DNA from: DATCSE01 sp036568605
Lineage (GTDB): Bacteria > Pseudomonadota > Gammaproteobacteria > Burkholderiales > Burkholderiaceae_C
Assembly: GCA_036568605.1 (NCBI GenBank)
Contig: DATCSE010000223.1
Coordinates: 1-24,289, forward strand
DNA length: 24,289 nucleotides
Reading direction: 5' to 3'
Below are positions 13,581-21,791 of the stretch, one piece after another (within the stretch, counting starts at the first letter, position 1; every line of letters begins with the position of its first letter). Made by a program: the position numbers and the translations under genes. The notes under the pieces are model-generated. The model ran no database searches. It was not told the origin of the DNA and saw only the letters and a program-made list of their open reading frames with translations.

Positions 13581-16401
13581 ACTCGGCCACGCGCTGCTTC
13601 TCCTGCGCCACGACCTCGGCCGGCGCTCGCGCGACGAAGCTTTCGTTGCCCAGCTTCGCGCTGGCCTTCGTGATCTCGCCCTGCAGCCGCGCGATCTCCT
13701 TGGCGAGGCGCTCGGTTTCCGCGGCGACATCGATCTCGACATGCAGCGCGAGCCGCGTCTGACCGTGCACGACCACCGGCGCGAGCCGCGTCGCCTCGGC
13801 GAATGCCGCCTCGTCGTCGAACACGCGGACATCCGACAGTTTCGAAAGCGCCTTCAGCAGCGGCGCTGCTGCGTTGACGAACGCCGCATCGCCGATCGCA
13901 TACAACGGCACGCGCTTGTCGGGTGACAGCGCCATCTCGCTGCGCAGCCGGCGGCACGCGCCGACCATGCCCTTGAGCTGCGCGACCCAGGCATCCGCGC
14001 CGGCATCGACCTTGTCGAGCTGGGCCTTCGGGTACGCCGCGGTGACGATGCTCGCGCCTTCGGCCTTGCGGCCTGCCACGGGCGCCACGGCCTCCCACAG
14101 CTCGGCGGTGATGAACGGCGTGATCGGGTGCAGCAACCTCAGCACCGTCTCGAGCACGCGGATCAGCGTGCGCCGCGTCGCGCGCTGCGCTGCCTCATCG
14201 CCGGCTTCCTTCGCGACCGCGAGCTGAACTTTCGCGATCTCGATGTACCAGTCGCAGTACTCGTCCCACACGAACGTGTAGATCGCGTTCGCGACGTTGT
14301 CGAGACGGTAGTCGGCAAAGCCCTGCTCGACCGCGGCCTCGACGCGCTGCAGCTCGCTCGTGATCCACTTGTCCGCCGCGCTGAAGCGCATGTAGCCGTG
14401 GAACGGGCCGCCGGGCTCGCACTCGGCCTTCGTGTGCTCCTTCAACCCGCAGTCCTGGCCTTCGCAGTTCATCAGCACGAACTTGCTGGCGTTCCAGAGC
14501 TTGTTGCAGAAATTGCGGTAGCCCTCGCAGCGCTTCGTGTCGAAGTTGATGTTGCGGCCCAGGCTCGCATAACTTGCCATCGTGAAGCGCAGCGCATCGG
14601 CGCCGTAGGCCGGCATGCCGTTCGGGAACTCCTTCTTCACGCGCGCGGCGACCTTGGGTGCGGTCTCGGGCTTGCGCAGGCCGACCGTGGACTTGTGGAT
14701 GAGCGTCTGCAGGTCCACACCCTGGATCAGGTCCACCGGGTCGATCACGTTGCCCTCGGACTTGCTCATCTTCTTGCCTTCGCTGTCGCGCACCATGCCG
14801 TGGATGTACACGGTCTTGAAAGGCACGCGGCCGGTGAAGTGGGTCGTCATCATGATCATGCGCGCGACCCAGAAGAAGATGATCTCGTAGCCGGTGACCA
14901 GCACCGACGACGGCAGGAACAGCTCCAGCTCCTTCGTCTGCGCCGGCCAGCCCAGCGTCGAGAACGGCACCAGCGCCGACGAGTACCAGGTGTCGAGTAC
15001 GTCCTCCTCGCGACGCAGCTCGCCGCTGTAGCCGGCCGCGCTCGCCTTCGCACGCGCCTCCTCGTCGTTGCGCGCGACGAAGATCTCGCCGCCGCTGCCG
15101 TACCACGCCGGGATCCGATGGCCCCACCAGAGCTGGCGCGACAGCGTCCAGTCCTGGATGTTCTTCATCCACTGGTCGTAGGTGTTGACCCAGTTCTCCG
15201 GCACGAACTTGACCTCGCCCGATGCGACCGCTTCGATCGCCTTCTGCGCGATGCTCTTGCCGTCCGGGCCGGGCTTGGTGACGGCCATGAACCACTGGTC
15301 GGTCAGCATGGGCTCGACCACCTCACCGGTGCGCTCGCACACCGGGACCATGTGCTTGTGCGGCACCGCCTTCTCGAGGAAGCCCTGCGCCTCGAGGTCG
15401 CGCAGCACGGCCTTGCGCGCGGCGTAGCGGTCCAGGCCGCGGTACGCGACCGGGCCGTTCTCGTTGATCTTCGCGTCCAGCGTGAAGATCTGGATCATCG
15501 GCAGGTCGTGACGCAGCGCGCAGGCGTAGTCGTTGAAGTCGTGCGCGCCGGTGATCTTCACGGCGCCCGAGCCGAACTCGCGGTCGACGAAGTCGTCGGC
15601 GATGATCGGGATCTTGCGGTCGCACAGCGGGAGGTCGACGTACTTGCCGACCAGGTGCTTGTAGCGCGCGTCCTCGGGGTGCACCGCCAGCGCGCCGTCG
15701 GCCAGCATGGTCTCGGGGCGCGTCGTCGCGATGTGCATGCCGCGCATGGGCTGGCCGTCGGCATCCGCCTGCGGCCCGTCGCTGAACGGGTACAGGATGT
15801 GCCACATGTGGCCGTTGCGTTCCTCGTTGACCACCTCCAGGTCCGACACCGCCGACTTCAGCACCGGGTCCCAGTTGACCAGCCGCTTGCCGCGGTAGAT
15901 CAGTCCCTGCTCGTAGAGCTGCACGAAGGTGTCGGTGACGACGGCCGAGAGCTTCTCGTCCATCGTGAAGTACTCGTGCGACCAGTCCACGCTCGCGCCC
16001 ATGCGGCGCATCTGCTGCGTGATCGTCGAGCCCGACTGCTGCTTCCACTCCCAGACCTTCGCGACGAAGGCCTCTCGGCCCAGGTCGTAGCGGCTCTTGC
16101 CTTGCTGCTCGAGCTGGCGCTCGACGACGATCTGCGTCGCGATGCCGGCGTGGTCGGTGCCCGGCACCCACAGCGCGTTGAAGCCGCGCATCCGGTGGTA
16201 GCGCGTCAACGCATCCATGATGGTCTGGTTGAACGCGTGCCCCATGTGCAGCGTGCCGGTGACGTTCGGCGGCGGCAGCTGGATGCTGAACGAGGGCTTG
16301 GCAGCATCCAGCGTCGGCGCGTACAGGCCGCTGCGCTCCCAGAGCGGTGCCCAGCGCGCTTCGATCGCGGCGGGCTCGAACGATTTGGCGAGTTCGGTCA
16401 T
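13522..16401 (-). CDS. valS: valyl-tRNA synthetase
   Basis: This 959-residue class I synthetase charges tRNA-Val and edits mischarged threonine. The HIGH signature is HMGH (52-55) in PPPNVTGTLHMGHA, and the KMSKS loop is at 544-548. The connective-peptide editing domain includes TTRPETM. WVPGTDHAGIATQ follows the HIGH motif, as in ValRS. A C-terminal coiled coil (about 890-955) binds the tRNA elbow. The length is near the E. coli enzyme. The frame stays open upstream through guaC in another phase, but ValRS similarity starts at MTELAKSFEP, so I use the ATG at 16401. It has no Shine-Dalgarno sequence. A TACAAT box sits 9 nt upstream. guaC ends 23 nt before it on the same strand. Confidence 0.97.
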   Translation of the reverse strand: MTELAKSFEPAAIEARWAPLWERSGLYAPTLDAAKPSFSIQLPPPNVTGTLHMGHAFNQTIMDALTRYHRMRGFNALWVPGTDHAGIATQIVVERQLEQQGKSRYDLGREAFVAKVWEWKQQSGSTITQQMRRMGASVDWSHEYFTMDEKLSAVVTDTFVQLYEQGLIYRGKRLVNWDPVLKSAVSDLEVVNEERNGHMWHILYPFSDGPQADADGQPMRGMHIATTRPETMLADGALAVHPEDARYKHLVGKYVDLPLCDRKIPIIADDFVDREFGSGAVKITGAHDFNDYACALRHDLPMIQIFTLDAKINENGPVAYRGLDRYAARKAVLRDLEAQGFLEKAVPHKHMVPVCERTGEVVEPMLTDQWFMAVTKPGPDGKSIAQKAIEAVASGEVKFVPENWVNTYDQWMKNIQDWTLSRQLWWGHRIPAWYGSGGEIFVARNDEEARAKASAAGYSGELRREEDVLDTWYSSALVPFSTLGWPAQTKELELFLPSSVLVTGYEIIFFWVARMIMMTTHFTGRVPFKTVYIHGMVRDSEGKKMSKSEGNVIDPVDLIQGVDLQTLIHKSTVGLRKPETAPKVAARVKKEFPNGMPAYGADALRFTMASYASLGRNINFDTKRCEGYRNFCNKLWNASKFVLMNCEGQDCGLKEHTKAECEPGGPFHGYMRFSAADKWITSELQRVEAAVEQGFADYRLDNVANAIYTFVWDEYCDWYIEIAKVQLAVAKEAGDEAAQRATRRTLIRVLETVLRLLHPITPFITAELWEAVAPVAGRKAEGASIVTAAYPKAQLDKVDAGADAWVAQLKGMVGACRRLRSEMALSPDKRVPLYAIGDAAFVNAAAPLLKALSKLSDVRVFDDEAAFAEATRLAPVVVHGQTRLALHVEIDVAAETERLAKEIARLQGEITKASAKLGNESFVARAPAEVVAQEKQRVAEFSATLARLQDQSARLGPST

Positions 16402-16410
16402 AAGGACCGA

Positions 16411-16416
16411 ATTGTA
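16411..16416 (-). promoter_or_regulatory. candidate -10 box TACAAT for valS
   Basis: TACAAT on the minus strand lies in the 23-nt guaC-valS gap, 9 nt before the ATG. A start 7 nt downstream of the box (about 16404) would give a leader of only about 3 nt, consistent with the absence of a ribosome-binding site. There is no clear -35. Confidence 0.35.
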
Positions 16417-16424
16417 GGTGGCCC

Positions 16425-17402
16425 CTACATCAGGAGATGCTCGCCCGCGTTGTCCCCGCCGAGGATCACGTAGTTCACCTTGCGGATGTCCGCGAGTTTG
16501 GTGCCGCCGGCGTACGAGATCGAGCTCTGCACGTCTTCCTGCATCTCGCGCAGCGTATCGGCCAGCTTGCCCTTGATCGGCTCGAGAATGCGCTTGCCTT
16601 CGACGTGCTTGTACTCGCCCTTGTTGAAGTCCGAGGCCGAGCCGTAGTACTCCTTGTACAGCTTGCCGTCGACCTCGACCGTCTGGCCCGGCGACTCCTC
16701 GTGCCCGGCGAACAGCGAACCGATCATCACCATCGAGGCGCCGAAACGCACGCTCTTCGCGATGTCGCCGTGGTCGCGGATGCCGCCGTCGGCGATGATG
16801 GGCTTGGTCGCGACGCGCGCGCACCATTTCAGCGCCGAGAGCTGCCAGCCGCCGGTTCCGAAGCCGGTCTTCAGCCGGGTGATGCAGACCTTGCCCGGGC
16901 CGACGCCGACCTTGGTCGCGTCGGCGCCCCAGTTCTCCAGGTCGATCACCGCCTCCGGCGTCGCGACGTTGCCGGCGATCACGAAGGTCTTCGGCAGCTT
17001 CTTCTTGATGTGCTCGATCATCCTGTGCACGCTGTCGGCGTGGCCGTGCGCGATGTCGATCGTGATGTAGTCGGCGCCCACGCCGTCGGACGCGAGCCGG
17101 TCGATCACCGCGTAGTCGGGCGGCTTCACGCCCGAGCTGATCGAGACGAACAGCCCCTTGTCGCGCATCTTTCTCGCATACGCGACGTTGTCGATGTCGA
17201 AGCGGTGCATCACGTAGAAGTAGCCGTTCGCGGCAAGCCACTCGGTGATCGGCTCGTCGACCACGGTCTTCATGTTCGCCGGCACCACCGGCAGCTTGAA
17301 CTGGCGGTCGCCGAACTGCGTGCCGGGATCGCACTCGCTGCGGCTGGCGACGCGGCACTTGCGCGGCAGCAGCAGGATGTTGTCGTAGTCGAAGATTTCC
17401 AT
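16425..17402 (-). CDS. guaC: GMP reductase
   Basis: This 325-residue cytoplasmic TIM-barrel enzyme converts GMP to IMP and ammonia with NADPH, returning guanine nucleotides to the purine pool. The catalytic cysteine is Cys173 in VGPGKVCITR, followed by the flexible LKTGFGTGG. The N-terminus MEIFDYDNILLLPRKCRVAS and the phrase VVPANMKTVVDE resemble the shorter (about 326-residue) GuaC group known from Firmicutes rather than the 347-residue E. coli form. There is no CBS insertion, which separates it from IMP dehydrogenase. A GGAG 8 nt before the ATG fixes the start. The leader has unusual secondary structure, described separately. valS follows 23 nt downstream. Confidence 0.94.
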   Translation of the reverse strand: MEIFDYDNILLLPRKCRVASRSECDPGTQFGDRQFKLPVVPANMKTVVDEPITEWLAANGYFYVMHRFDIDNVAYARKMRDKGLFVSISSGVKPPDYAVIDRLASDGVGADYITIDIAHGHADSVHRMIEHIKKKLPKTFVIAGNVATPEAVIDLENWGADATKVGVGPGKVCITRLKTGFGTGGWQLSALKWCARVATKPIIADGGIRDHGDIAKSVRFGASMVMIGSLFAGHEESPGQTVEVDGKLYKEYYGSASDFNKGEYKHVEGKRILEPIKGKLADTLREMQEDVQSSISYAGGTKLADIRKVNYVILGGDNAGEHLLM

Positions 17403-17410
17403 CTGGCTGG

Positions 17411-17447
17411 CTCCAAGAAGTTCAAACGGTGAGCGCTTGACTTGGAG
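17411..17447 (-). promoter_or_regulatory. hairpin covering the guaC ribosome-binding site
   Basis: On the minus strand CTCCAAG (17447-17441) is perfectly complementary to CTTGGAG (17417-17411), which contains the GGAG ribosome-binding site 8 nt before the guaC ATG. The 23-nt loop makes it moderately stable. It could limit translation unless the upstream arm is occupied. Confidence 0.4.
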
Positions 17448-17454
17448 CCCGGCC

Positions 17455-17487
17455 AAATAAAAACCGGGCGCCAAAATTTGGGCCCGG
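17455..17487 (-). terminator. intrinsic terminator-like hairpin between the patatin gene and guaC
   Basis: Minus-strand CCGGGC (17487-17482) pairs with GCCCGG (17469-17464). An inner CCAA/TTGG pairing gives about 10 bp with one bulge. It is followed directly by TTTTTATTT (17463-17455). It begins 9 nt after the patatin stop, so the simplest reading is the terminator of that gene. A further CCGGGC (17452-17447) could pair with the same GCCCGG and break the terminator. Confidence 0.65.
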
Positions 17488-17493
17488 TGACGC

Positions 17494-17522
17494 ATTTTAC
17501 GCGGCTGGAATGCCCTTGTCTT
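17494..17522 (-). promoter_or_regulatory. candidate sigma-70 promoter for guaC
   Basis: On the minus strand AAGACA (17522-17517), a 17-nt spacer and TAAAAT (17499-17494) overlap the last codons and stop of the patatin gene. The -35 matches 4 of 6 and the -10 matches 5 of 6 consensus positions. The predicted start is near 17487, the first base of the terminator-like hairpin. Confidence 0.4.
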
Positions 17523-18603
17523 CGGCCGTGCCGGGCGCTGCGACCATTGCCGCCGTTGCCGGTTCCGGCAACGCGGGCGCCGCGGCGAAATCCACGCTGG
17601 AGCGCCGGCCGACATGGCCGCCTTGTTCGTCCAGCCAGCGCAGCGTGCGCTGCCGCCCCAGGTCGCGCAAGCGCTCGAGGAACGGGAGGTGCGCGATCAT
17701 GCGCGTCTCGGGCTTCAGGTCGTGCAGTTCGCCGTCGCCGTCGATCAGGTGGGTGCGCAGGCGGCGCAGCCGCAGCTCGAGCCGGCCGTGCGGCCACACC
17801 GCGGCGCGTGCTTCTGCCATTGCATCGCCGAGCAGCGTGGCCTCGCGCAGGAAGCTCGCGTTGAACGCGAACTCGAGCGCGCGGTCGCGGATCTCCTCGG
17901 CGCTGACCGGCGCGCGCTCGAAGCGGCGCGGGATCAGCGTCACCGCGAGCAGGTCGCGGATACCGCTGCGCGCCAGCGGGAACAGCGCGGGGTTCGCGCT
18001 GTAGCCGCCGTCCCAGTACGGCTCGCCGTCTATCGTGACGGCGTGGTGCAGCGTCGGCAGGCAAGCGCTCGCGAGCAGCGCGGGCAGCGTCAGGTCGCGG
18101 TTGTCGAACAGGCGCAGGCGGCCGCTGTTCGCATGGGTCGCGGCGACGTACAGGCGGATGGGGCTGCGCTCGCGCAGCGCGTCGAAATCGATCTGCTCGG
18201 CCAGCAGCTCGCGCAGCGGGTTCAGCCCCAGCGGGTTGAACTGGTACGGCGAGAACAGCCGCATCCACGCGATCGCGGTGCGCGCGGCCGGCGCGAGCTC
18301 GGGATGTTCGGCCGAGCCGGTCGTCACCGCATCGAACCGCACCTGCGTGCCGATCGCGGTCCACAGCCGCGTCAGCGCTTCGCGAGCGCCGGCGCGGCCG
18401 CCGTGCAGCGTGCCGTGCGCCAGCGCGACGGCGTTCAACGCGCCGGCGCTGGTGCCGCTGATCGCGGCGATCGGCCAGTCGGTGCCGGCCAGCAGCGTGT
18501 CCAGCACGCCCCAGGTGAAGGCGCCATGCGCGCCGCCGCCTTGCAGCGCCAGTGCGAGTGGCGCGGAGGCGGGTGACGATGAGAACGGATTGAACCAGGC
18601 CAT
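17497..18603 (-). CDS. patatin-like phospholipase family protein
   Basis: This 368-residue lipid acyl hydrolase uses a Ser-Asp dyad. The oxyanion-hole motif is QGGGAHGAF (21-29), the nucleophile is Ser52 in SGTSAGALNA, and the catalytic Asp198 lies in WDGGYSANPAL. No signal peptide or membrane segment is evident, so it is probably cytoplasmic or loosely membrane-associated. The C-terminal third is Arg/Leu-rich and less characteristic. I start at the ATG at 18603 (MAWFNPF), close to the first core strand; an upstream ATG at 18669 would add 22 residues without family resemblance. Neither has a good ribosome-binding site. The gene is divergent from the MFS exporter and is followed by a terminator-like hairpin. 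Confidence 0.9.
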   Translation of the reverse strand: MAWFNPFSSSPASAPLALALQGGGAHGAFTWGVLDTLLAGTDWPIAAISGTSAGALNAVALAHGTLHGGRAGAREALTRLWTAIGTQVRFDAVTTGSAEHPELAPAARTAIAWMRLFSPYQFNPLGLNPLRELLAEQIDFDALRERSPIRLYVAATHANSGRLRLFDNRDLTLPALLASACLPTLHHAVTIDGEPYWDGGYSANPALFPLARSGIRDLLAVTLIPRRFERAPVSAEEIRDRALEFAFNASFLREATLLGDAMAEARAAVWPHGRLELRLRRLRTHLIDGDGELHDLKPETRMIAHLPFLERLRDLGRQRTLRWLDEQGGHVGRRSSVDFAAAPALPEPATAAMVAAPGTAEDKGIPAA

Positions 18604-18694
18604 GCGGACAACAAGACGAAACGCCGCACGGTAGCAAAGTCGTGTGTGCACTTTTGTTGCGGCAGGCAAACCGCGATCGCATCCGGTCGACTTC

Positions 18695-18706
18695 TAGAAT
18701 CGCCCG
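18695..18706 (+). promoter_or_regulatory. TAGAAT -10 box exactly 6 nt before the MFS ATG
   Basis: TAGAAT (18695-18700) followed by six bases places the expected transcription start on the A of the ATG at 18707, predicting a leaderless mRNA. No Shine-Dalgarno sequence precedes the ATG. A -35 hexamer is not obvious. Confidence 0.45.
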
Positions 18707-20152
18707 ATGCCTTCGACGACCACGACGACGTCCTCTCCGCCACCGTTGGACGCCGCGACGAAGCGCCTGCTCCCCTGGGTCGTCGCGATCGCGTTCTTCA
18801 TGCAGACGCTGGACGGCACCATCCTGAACACCACGCTGCCGACGATGGCGCGCGACCTCGGCGAGAGCCCGCTGCGCATGCAGTCGGTCGTCATCGCGTA
18901 CATGCTGACGGTCGCGCTGTTCATCCCGGCATCGGGCTGGCTGGCCGATCGCTTCGGCACGAAGCGCGCGTTCCTGTTCGCGATTGTGCTGTTCAGCGTC
19001 GGCTCGCTGCTGTGCGCGCTGTCGCCGTCGTTGAACTTCCTGATCGCCGCGCGCGTCGTGCAGGGCATCGGCGGCGCGCTGCTGCTGCCGGTCGGGCGGC
19101 TCACGGTGCTGCGCGCCTTCCCGCGTGCCGAGCTGATCAAGGTGCTGTCGTTCGTGACCATCCCGGGCCTGGTCGGCCCGCTGGTCGGGCCGCCGCTGGG
19201 CGGCTGGATCGTCGAGGTCGCGACCTGGCATTGGGTGTTCCTGATCAACCTGCCGGTCGGACTGCTCGGCGTCGTCGCTTCGATGCGCGTGATGCCGGAC
19301 CTGCGCGGCGACACCGCGCACGGCTTCGACTGGACCGGCTTCGTGTTGTTCTCGCTGGGCCTGGTGCTGATCTCGCTGGGTCTGCAAGGCCTGGGCGAGC
19401 GAGCGCTCAGCGTCGCGGCCTCGATGCTGCTGGTGATCGGCGGGCTCGCGGCGATGGCCGGCTACTGGCTGCATGCGGCGCGCACCGAGCGTGCGCTGTT
19501 CAGCCTGCGGCTGTTCGAGATCCCGGCGTTCTCCATCGGCATCCTCGGCAACCTGTTCGCGCGCCTGGGCAGCGGCGCGATGCCGTTCCTGACGCCGCTG
19601 TTCCTGCAGGTCGGGCTCGGCTATTCACCGAGCGTCGCGGGGCTCAGCATGGTGCCGACCGTGATCGGCGCGATGACGATCAAGTTCTTCGCCGAGCGGC
19701 TGATCAAGCGCTTCGGCTATCGCCGCGTGCTGACGCTGAACACGCTGCTGCTGGGCGCGTTCATCGCGAGCTTCTCGCTGGTCGACCGCGGCACGCCGCA
19801 TGTCTGGATCCTCGTGCAGCTGGGCCTGTTCGGCATCGTCAACTCGATGCAGTTCACCGCGATGAACACGCTGACCCTGGGCGACCTCGACGATGCGCGC
19901 GCGAGTGCCGGCAACAGCCTGCTGTCGGTCGTGATGCAGCTGTCGATGAGCCTGGGCGTCGCGGCAGCCGGCGCGCTGCTCGCGGCGTTCGCGGCGACGC
20001 CCGAATCGGACAGCGCGAGCGGCCTGCTGCACACCTTCCACGCGACCTACCTGTGCATCGGCGCGTTGTCGGCCACCGCCGCGTGGATCTTCTTCCAGCT
20101 CGGCCGCCGCGAGGGGCCGAGCGGGCCGGGCACGGTGGTCGACAACTCGTAG
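18707..20152 (+). CDS. mdtD: MdtD-like MFS multidrug exporter (DHA2 family)
   Basis: This is a 481-residue inner-membrane proton-coupled exporter. Hydrophobic segments suggest 13 or 14 transmembrane helices. The first helix reads FFMQTLDGTILNTTLPTMA. MFS motif A is present as GWLADRFGTKR, and motif C-like glycines occur in LVGPLVGPPLGGWIVE. From memory, phrases such as LPASGWLAD-like, GALLLPVGRLTV, MNTLTLGDL and SLLSVVMQLSMSLGV match E. coli MdtD (YegB) closely. Here it stands alone, without the mdtABC RND genes that accompany it in E. coli. The Ser/Thr/Pro-rich N-terminus (2-13) is cytoplasmic. Substrates are not predictable. The gene is divergent from the patatin gene, with 103 nt between the starts. 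Confidence 0.9.
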   Translation: MPSTTTTTSSPPPLDAATKRLLPWVVAIAFFMQTLDGTILNTTLPTMARDLGESPLRMQSVVIAYMLTVALFIPASGWLADRFGTKRAFLFAIVLFSVGSLLCALSPSLNFLIAARVVQGIGGALLLPVGRLTVLRAFPRAELIKVLSFVTIPGLVGPLVGPPLGGWIVEVATWHWVFLINLPVGLLGVVASMRVMPDLRGDTAHGFDWTGFVLFSLGLVLISLGLQGLGERALSVAASMLLVIGGLAAMAGYWLHAARTERALFSLRLFEIPAFSIGILGNLFARLGSGAMPFLTPLFLQVGLGYSPSVAGLSMVPTVIGAMTIKFFAERLIKRFGYRRVLTLNTLLLGAFIASFSLVDRGTPHVWILVQLGLFGIVNSMQFTAMNTLTLGDLDDARASAGNSLLSVVMQLSMSLGVAAAGALLAAFAATPESDSASGLLHTFHATYLCIGALSATAAWIFFQLGRREGPSGPGTVVDNS

Positions 20153-20179
20153 CCCCTGCAACCGTCATAACTCCGTCAT

Positions 20180-20206
20180 CAAGCAGAGCGCGGGCCTCAC
20201 CGACAA
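20180..20206 (+). promoter_or_regulatory. candidate sigma-28 (FliA)-like promoter for the second MCP gene
   Basis: CAAG (20180-20183) is followed by exactly 15 nt and ACCGACAA (20199-20206), which matches 6 of 8 positions of the FliA -10 consensus GCCGATAA. The -35 match is partial (2 of 4 to TAAA). The predicted start near 20213 gives a leader of about 28 nt. Confidence 0.35.
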
Positions 20207-20229
20207 AACCAGCAATCCCCTCGGATGCT

Positions 20230-20243
20230 GGAGCAGGCCCTTG
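20230..20243 (+). promoter_or_regulatory. GGAG ribosome-binding site defining a TTG start
   Basis: GGAG at 20230-20233 is 7 nt before the TTG at 20241-20243. The nearby ATG at 20225 is out of frame, and the first in-frame ATG codons come only after the first transmembrane helix, so TTG is the only sensible start. Confidence 0.75.
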
Positions 20244-21791
20244 AACCTTGGCAAGAAACTTCCGTTGAGCATTGCGCTGTCGCTGCTGCTGACCGGAGCC
20301 GCCGGGCTCGGTGGGCTGTGGCTGCTCGGGCGCTCGCTCGATACCTTCGAGCATGACGTCCGGCGCGGCGTCCAGGAGGAGCGCACGGCCGCTGCGCTGG
20401 AGAGCCACTTCAAGACCCAGGTCCAGGAGTGGAAGAACACCTTGCTGCGCGGCTCCGATGCCGCGCTGCTCGCCAAGCACTGGTCCGCGTTCCAGAAGGA
20501 GGAGCGGGCCGTATCCGAAGGAGCGCGACTGCTGCTGGCCAGCCAGCGAGACCCGGCGCTGCAGACGCTGCTGGCGCAGTTCCTGGCGGCTCACCAGAAG
20601 ATGGCCGCGGCGTATCGCGAAGGCCACGAGAAGTTCCAGGCCTCGGGCTTCGAGGCCTCGGTCGGCGACATGGCGGTCCGCGGTATCGATCGCGAACCCG
20701 CGAAGCTCCTGGAGGAACTGGGCCGGCAGATGGCCGAGCGGAGCGCCAAGGTCGCCGATGCGGCGTACTCGGAAGGCCGCCGCGCGACGCGATGGGCCTT
20801 GATGCTGATGGCGCTAGGGGTCGCGCTCGGGCTTGGGATCGGATTGGCCGTCAGCCGCTCGGTGGTGATGCCGTTGCGCCGCGCATCGGCGGTCGCGGCA
20901 AAGGTCGCCCGCGGCGACCTGAGCCAGGACATCGCGATCGTCGGCCGGGACGAAGCCGCCGAGCTGATGCGTGCGCTGGCCGACATGCAGGGTCAGTTGC
21001 GTTCCCTGGTGGGGCAAGTCCGGAACAACGCCGAAAGCGTCGCCACGGCCAGCGAGCAGATCGCGCATGGAAACCTCGACCTGAGCCGGCGCACCGAGCA
21101 GCAGGCCAGCGCTTTGCAGCAGACGGCGGCGACGATGGCGCAGCTCGGCGTCACGGTGCGCCACAGCGCGGACCAGGCCCAGGCGGCCAGCCGGCTGGCG
21201 CAGGGCGCGAGCGAGGCGGCCGCCACGGGCGACCAGATGGTGCATCGGGTGGCCGGCACGATGCGCGAGATCAATGACAGCTCGCGACGCATCGTCGACA
21301 TCATCGGCGTCATCGACGGCATCGCCTACCAGACCAGCATCCTCGCGCTGAACGCGGCCGTCGAGGCAGCCCGGGCCGGCGACCGAGGCCGCGGCTTCGC
21401 GATCGTCGCCAACGAAGTCCGCCAGCTGGCGCAGCGCAGCGCCGCGGCGGCCAAGGAGATCAACGGCCTGATCACGGCCAGCGTCGGGCGCGTGGAGCTG
21501 GGCGTGGCGCTGGCCGTGCAGACGCGCGACGCGATGGCGAGCATCGTCGCCTCGATCAAGAGCGTCAGCGACATCGTCGCGGACATCAGCGCCGCCGGCG
21601 CGGAGCAGAGCAGCGGCGTGACGCAAGTCGGCGCGGCCGTCAGCCAGATCGACCAGGCGACGCAGCAGAATGCCGCGCTGGTCGAAGAGAGCGCCGCGGC
21701 CAGCGAAAGTCTCAAGCAGCAGGCGCGTCAGCTCGTCGACGCCGTCTCGGTGTTCCGCACCGATGTGCCGGAGCCGGCCACGTCCCCTTAA
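20241..21791 (+). CDS. methyl-accepting chemotaxis protein (second)
   Basis: This is a 516-residue inner-membrane chemoreceptor starting at TTG. TM1 spans about 9-30, a helical periplasmic sensor about 31-183, TM2 about 184-206 and HAMP about 207-258, then the cytoplasmic signalling coil. The hairpin tip reads IDGIAYQTSILALNAAVEAARAGD (358-381); relative to the first MCP the tip has Phe to Tyr, Asn to Ser and a terminal Glu to Asp. Both receptors end their coil with the same TQQNAALVEESAAA phrase and belong to one class, but their sensor domains are unlike each other. There is no C-terminal tethering pentapeptide. The Pro-rich tail is VPEPATSP. The stop overlaps the convergent PEP-CTERM gene by 4 nt (TTAA). 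Confidence 0.92.
   Translation: MNLGKKLPLSIALSLLLTGAAGLGGLWLLGRSLDTFEHDVRRGVQEERTAAALESHFKTQVQEWKNTLLRGSDAALLAKHWSAFQKEERAVSEGARLLLASQRDPALQTLLAQFLAAHQKMAAAYREGHEKFQASGFEASVGDMAVRGIDREPAKLLEELGRQMAERSAKVADAAYSEGRRATRWALMLMALGVALGLGIGLAVSRSVVMPLRRASAVAAKVARGDLSQDIAIVGRDEAAELMRALADMQGQLRSLVGQVRNNAESVATASEQIAHGNLDLSRRTEQQASALQQTAATMAQLGVTVRHSADQAQAASRLAQGASEAAATGDQMVHRVAGTMREINDSSRRIVDIIGVIDGIAYQTSILALNAAVEAARAGDRGRGFAIVANEVRQLAQRSAAAAKEINGLITASVGRVELGVALAVQTRDAMASIVASIKSVSDIVADISAAGAEQSSGVTQVGAAVSQIDQATQQNAALVEESAAASESLKQQARQLVDAVSVFRTDVPEPATSP

Noticed and set aside
13522..17358. Apparent 1278-codon ValS with a 319-residue N-terminal extension
   Set aside because: The extension is guaC read in a shifted phase. 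ValRS similarity starts at the ATG at 16401 and guaC has a complete, recognisable product.
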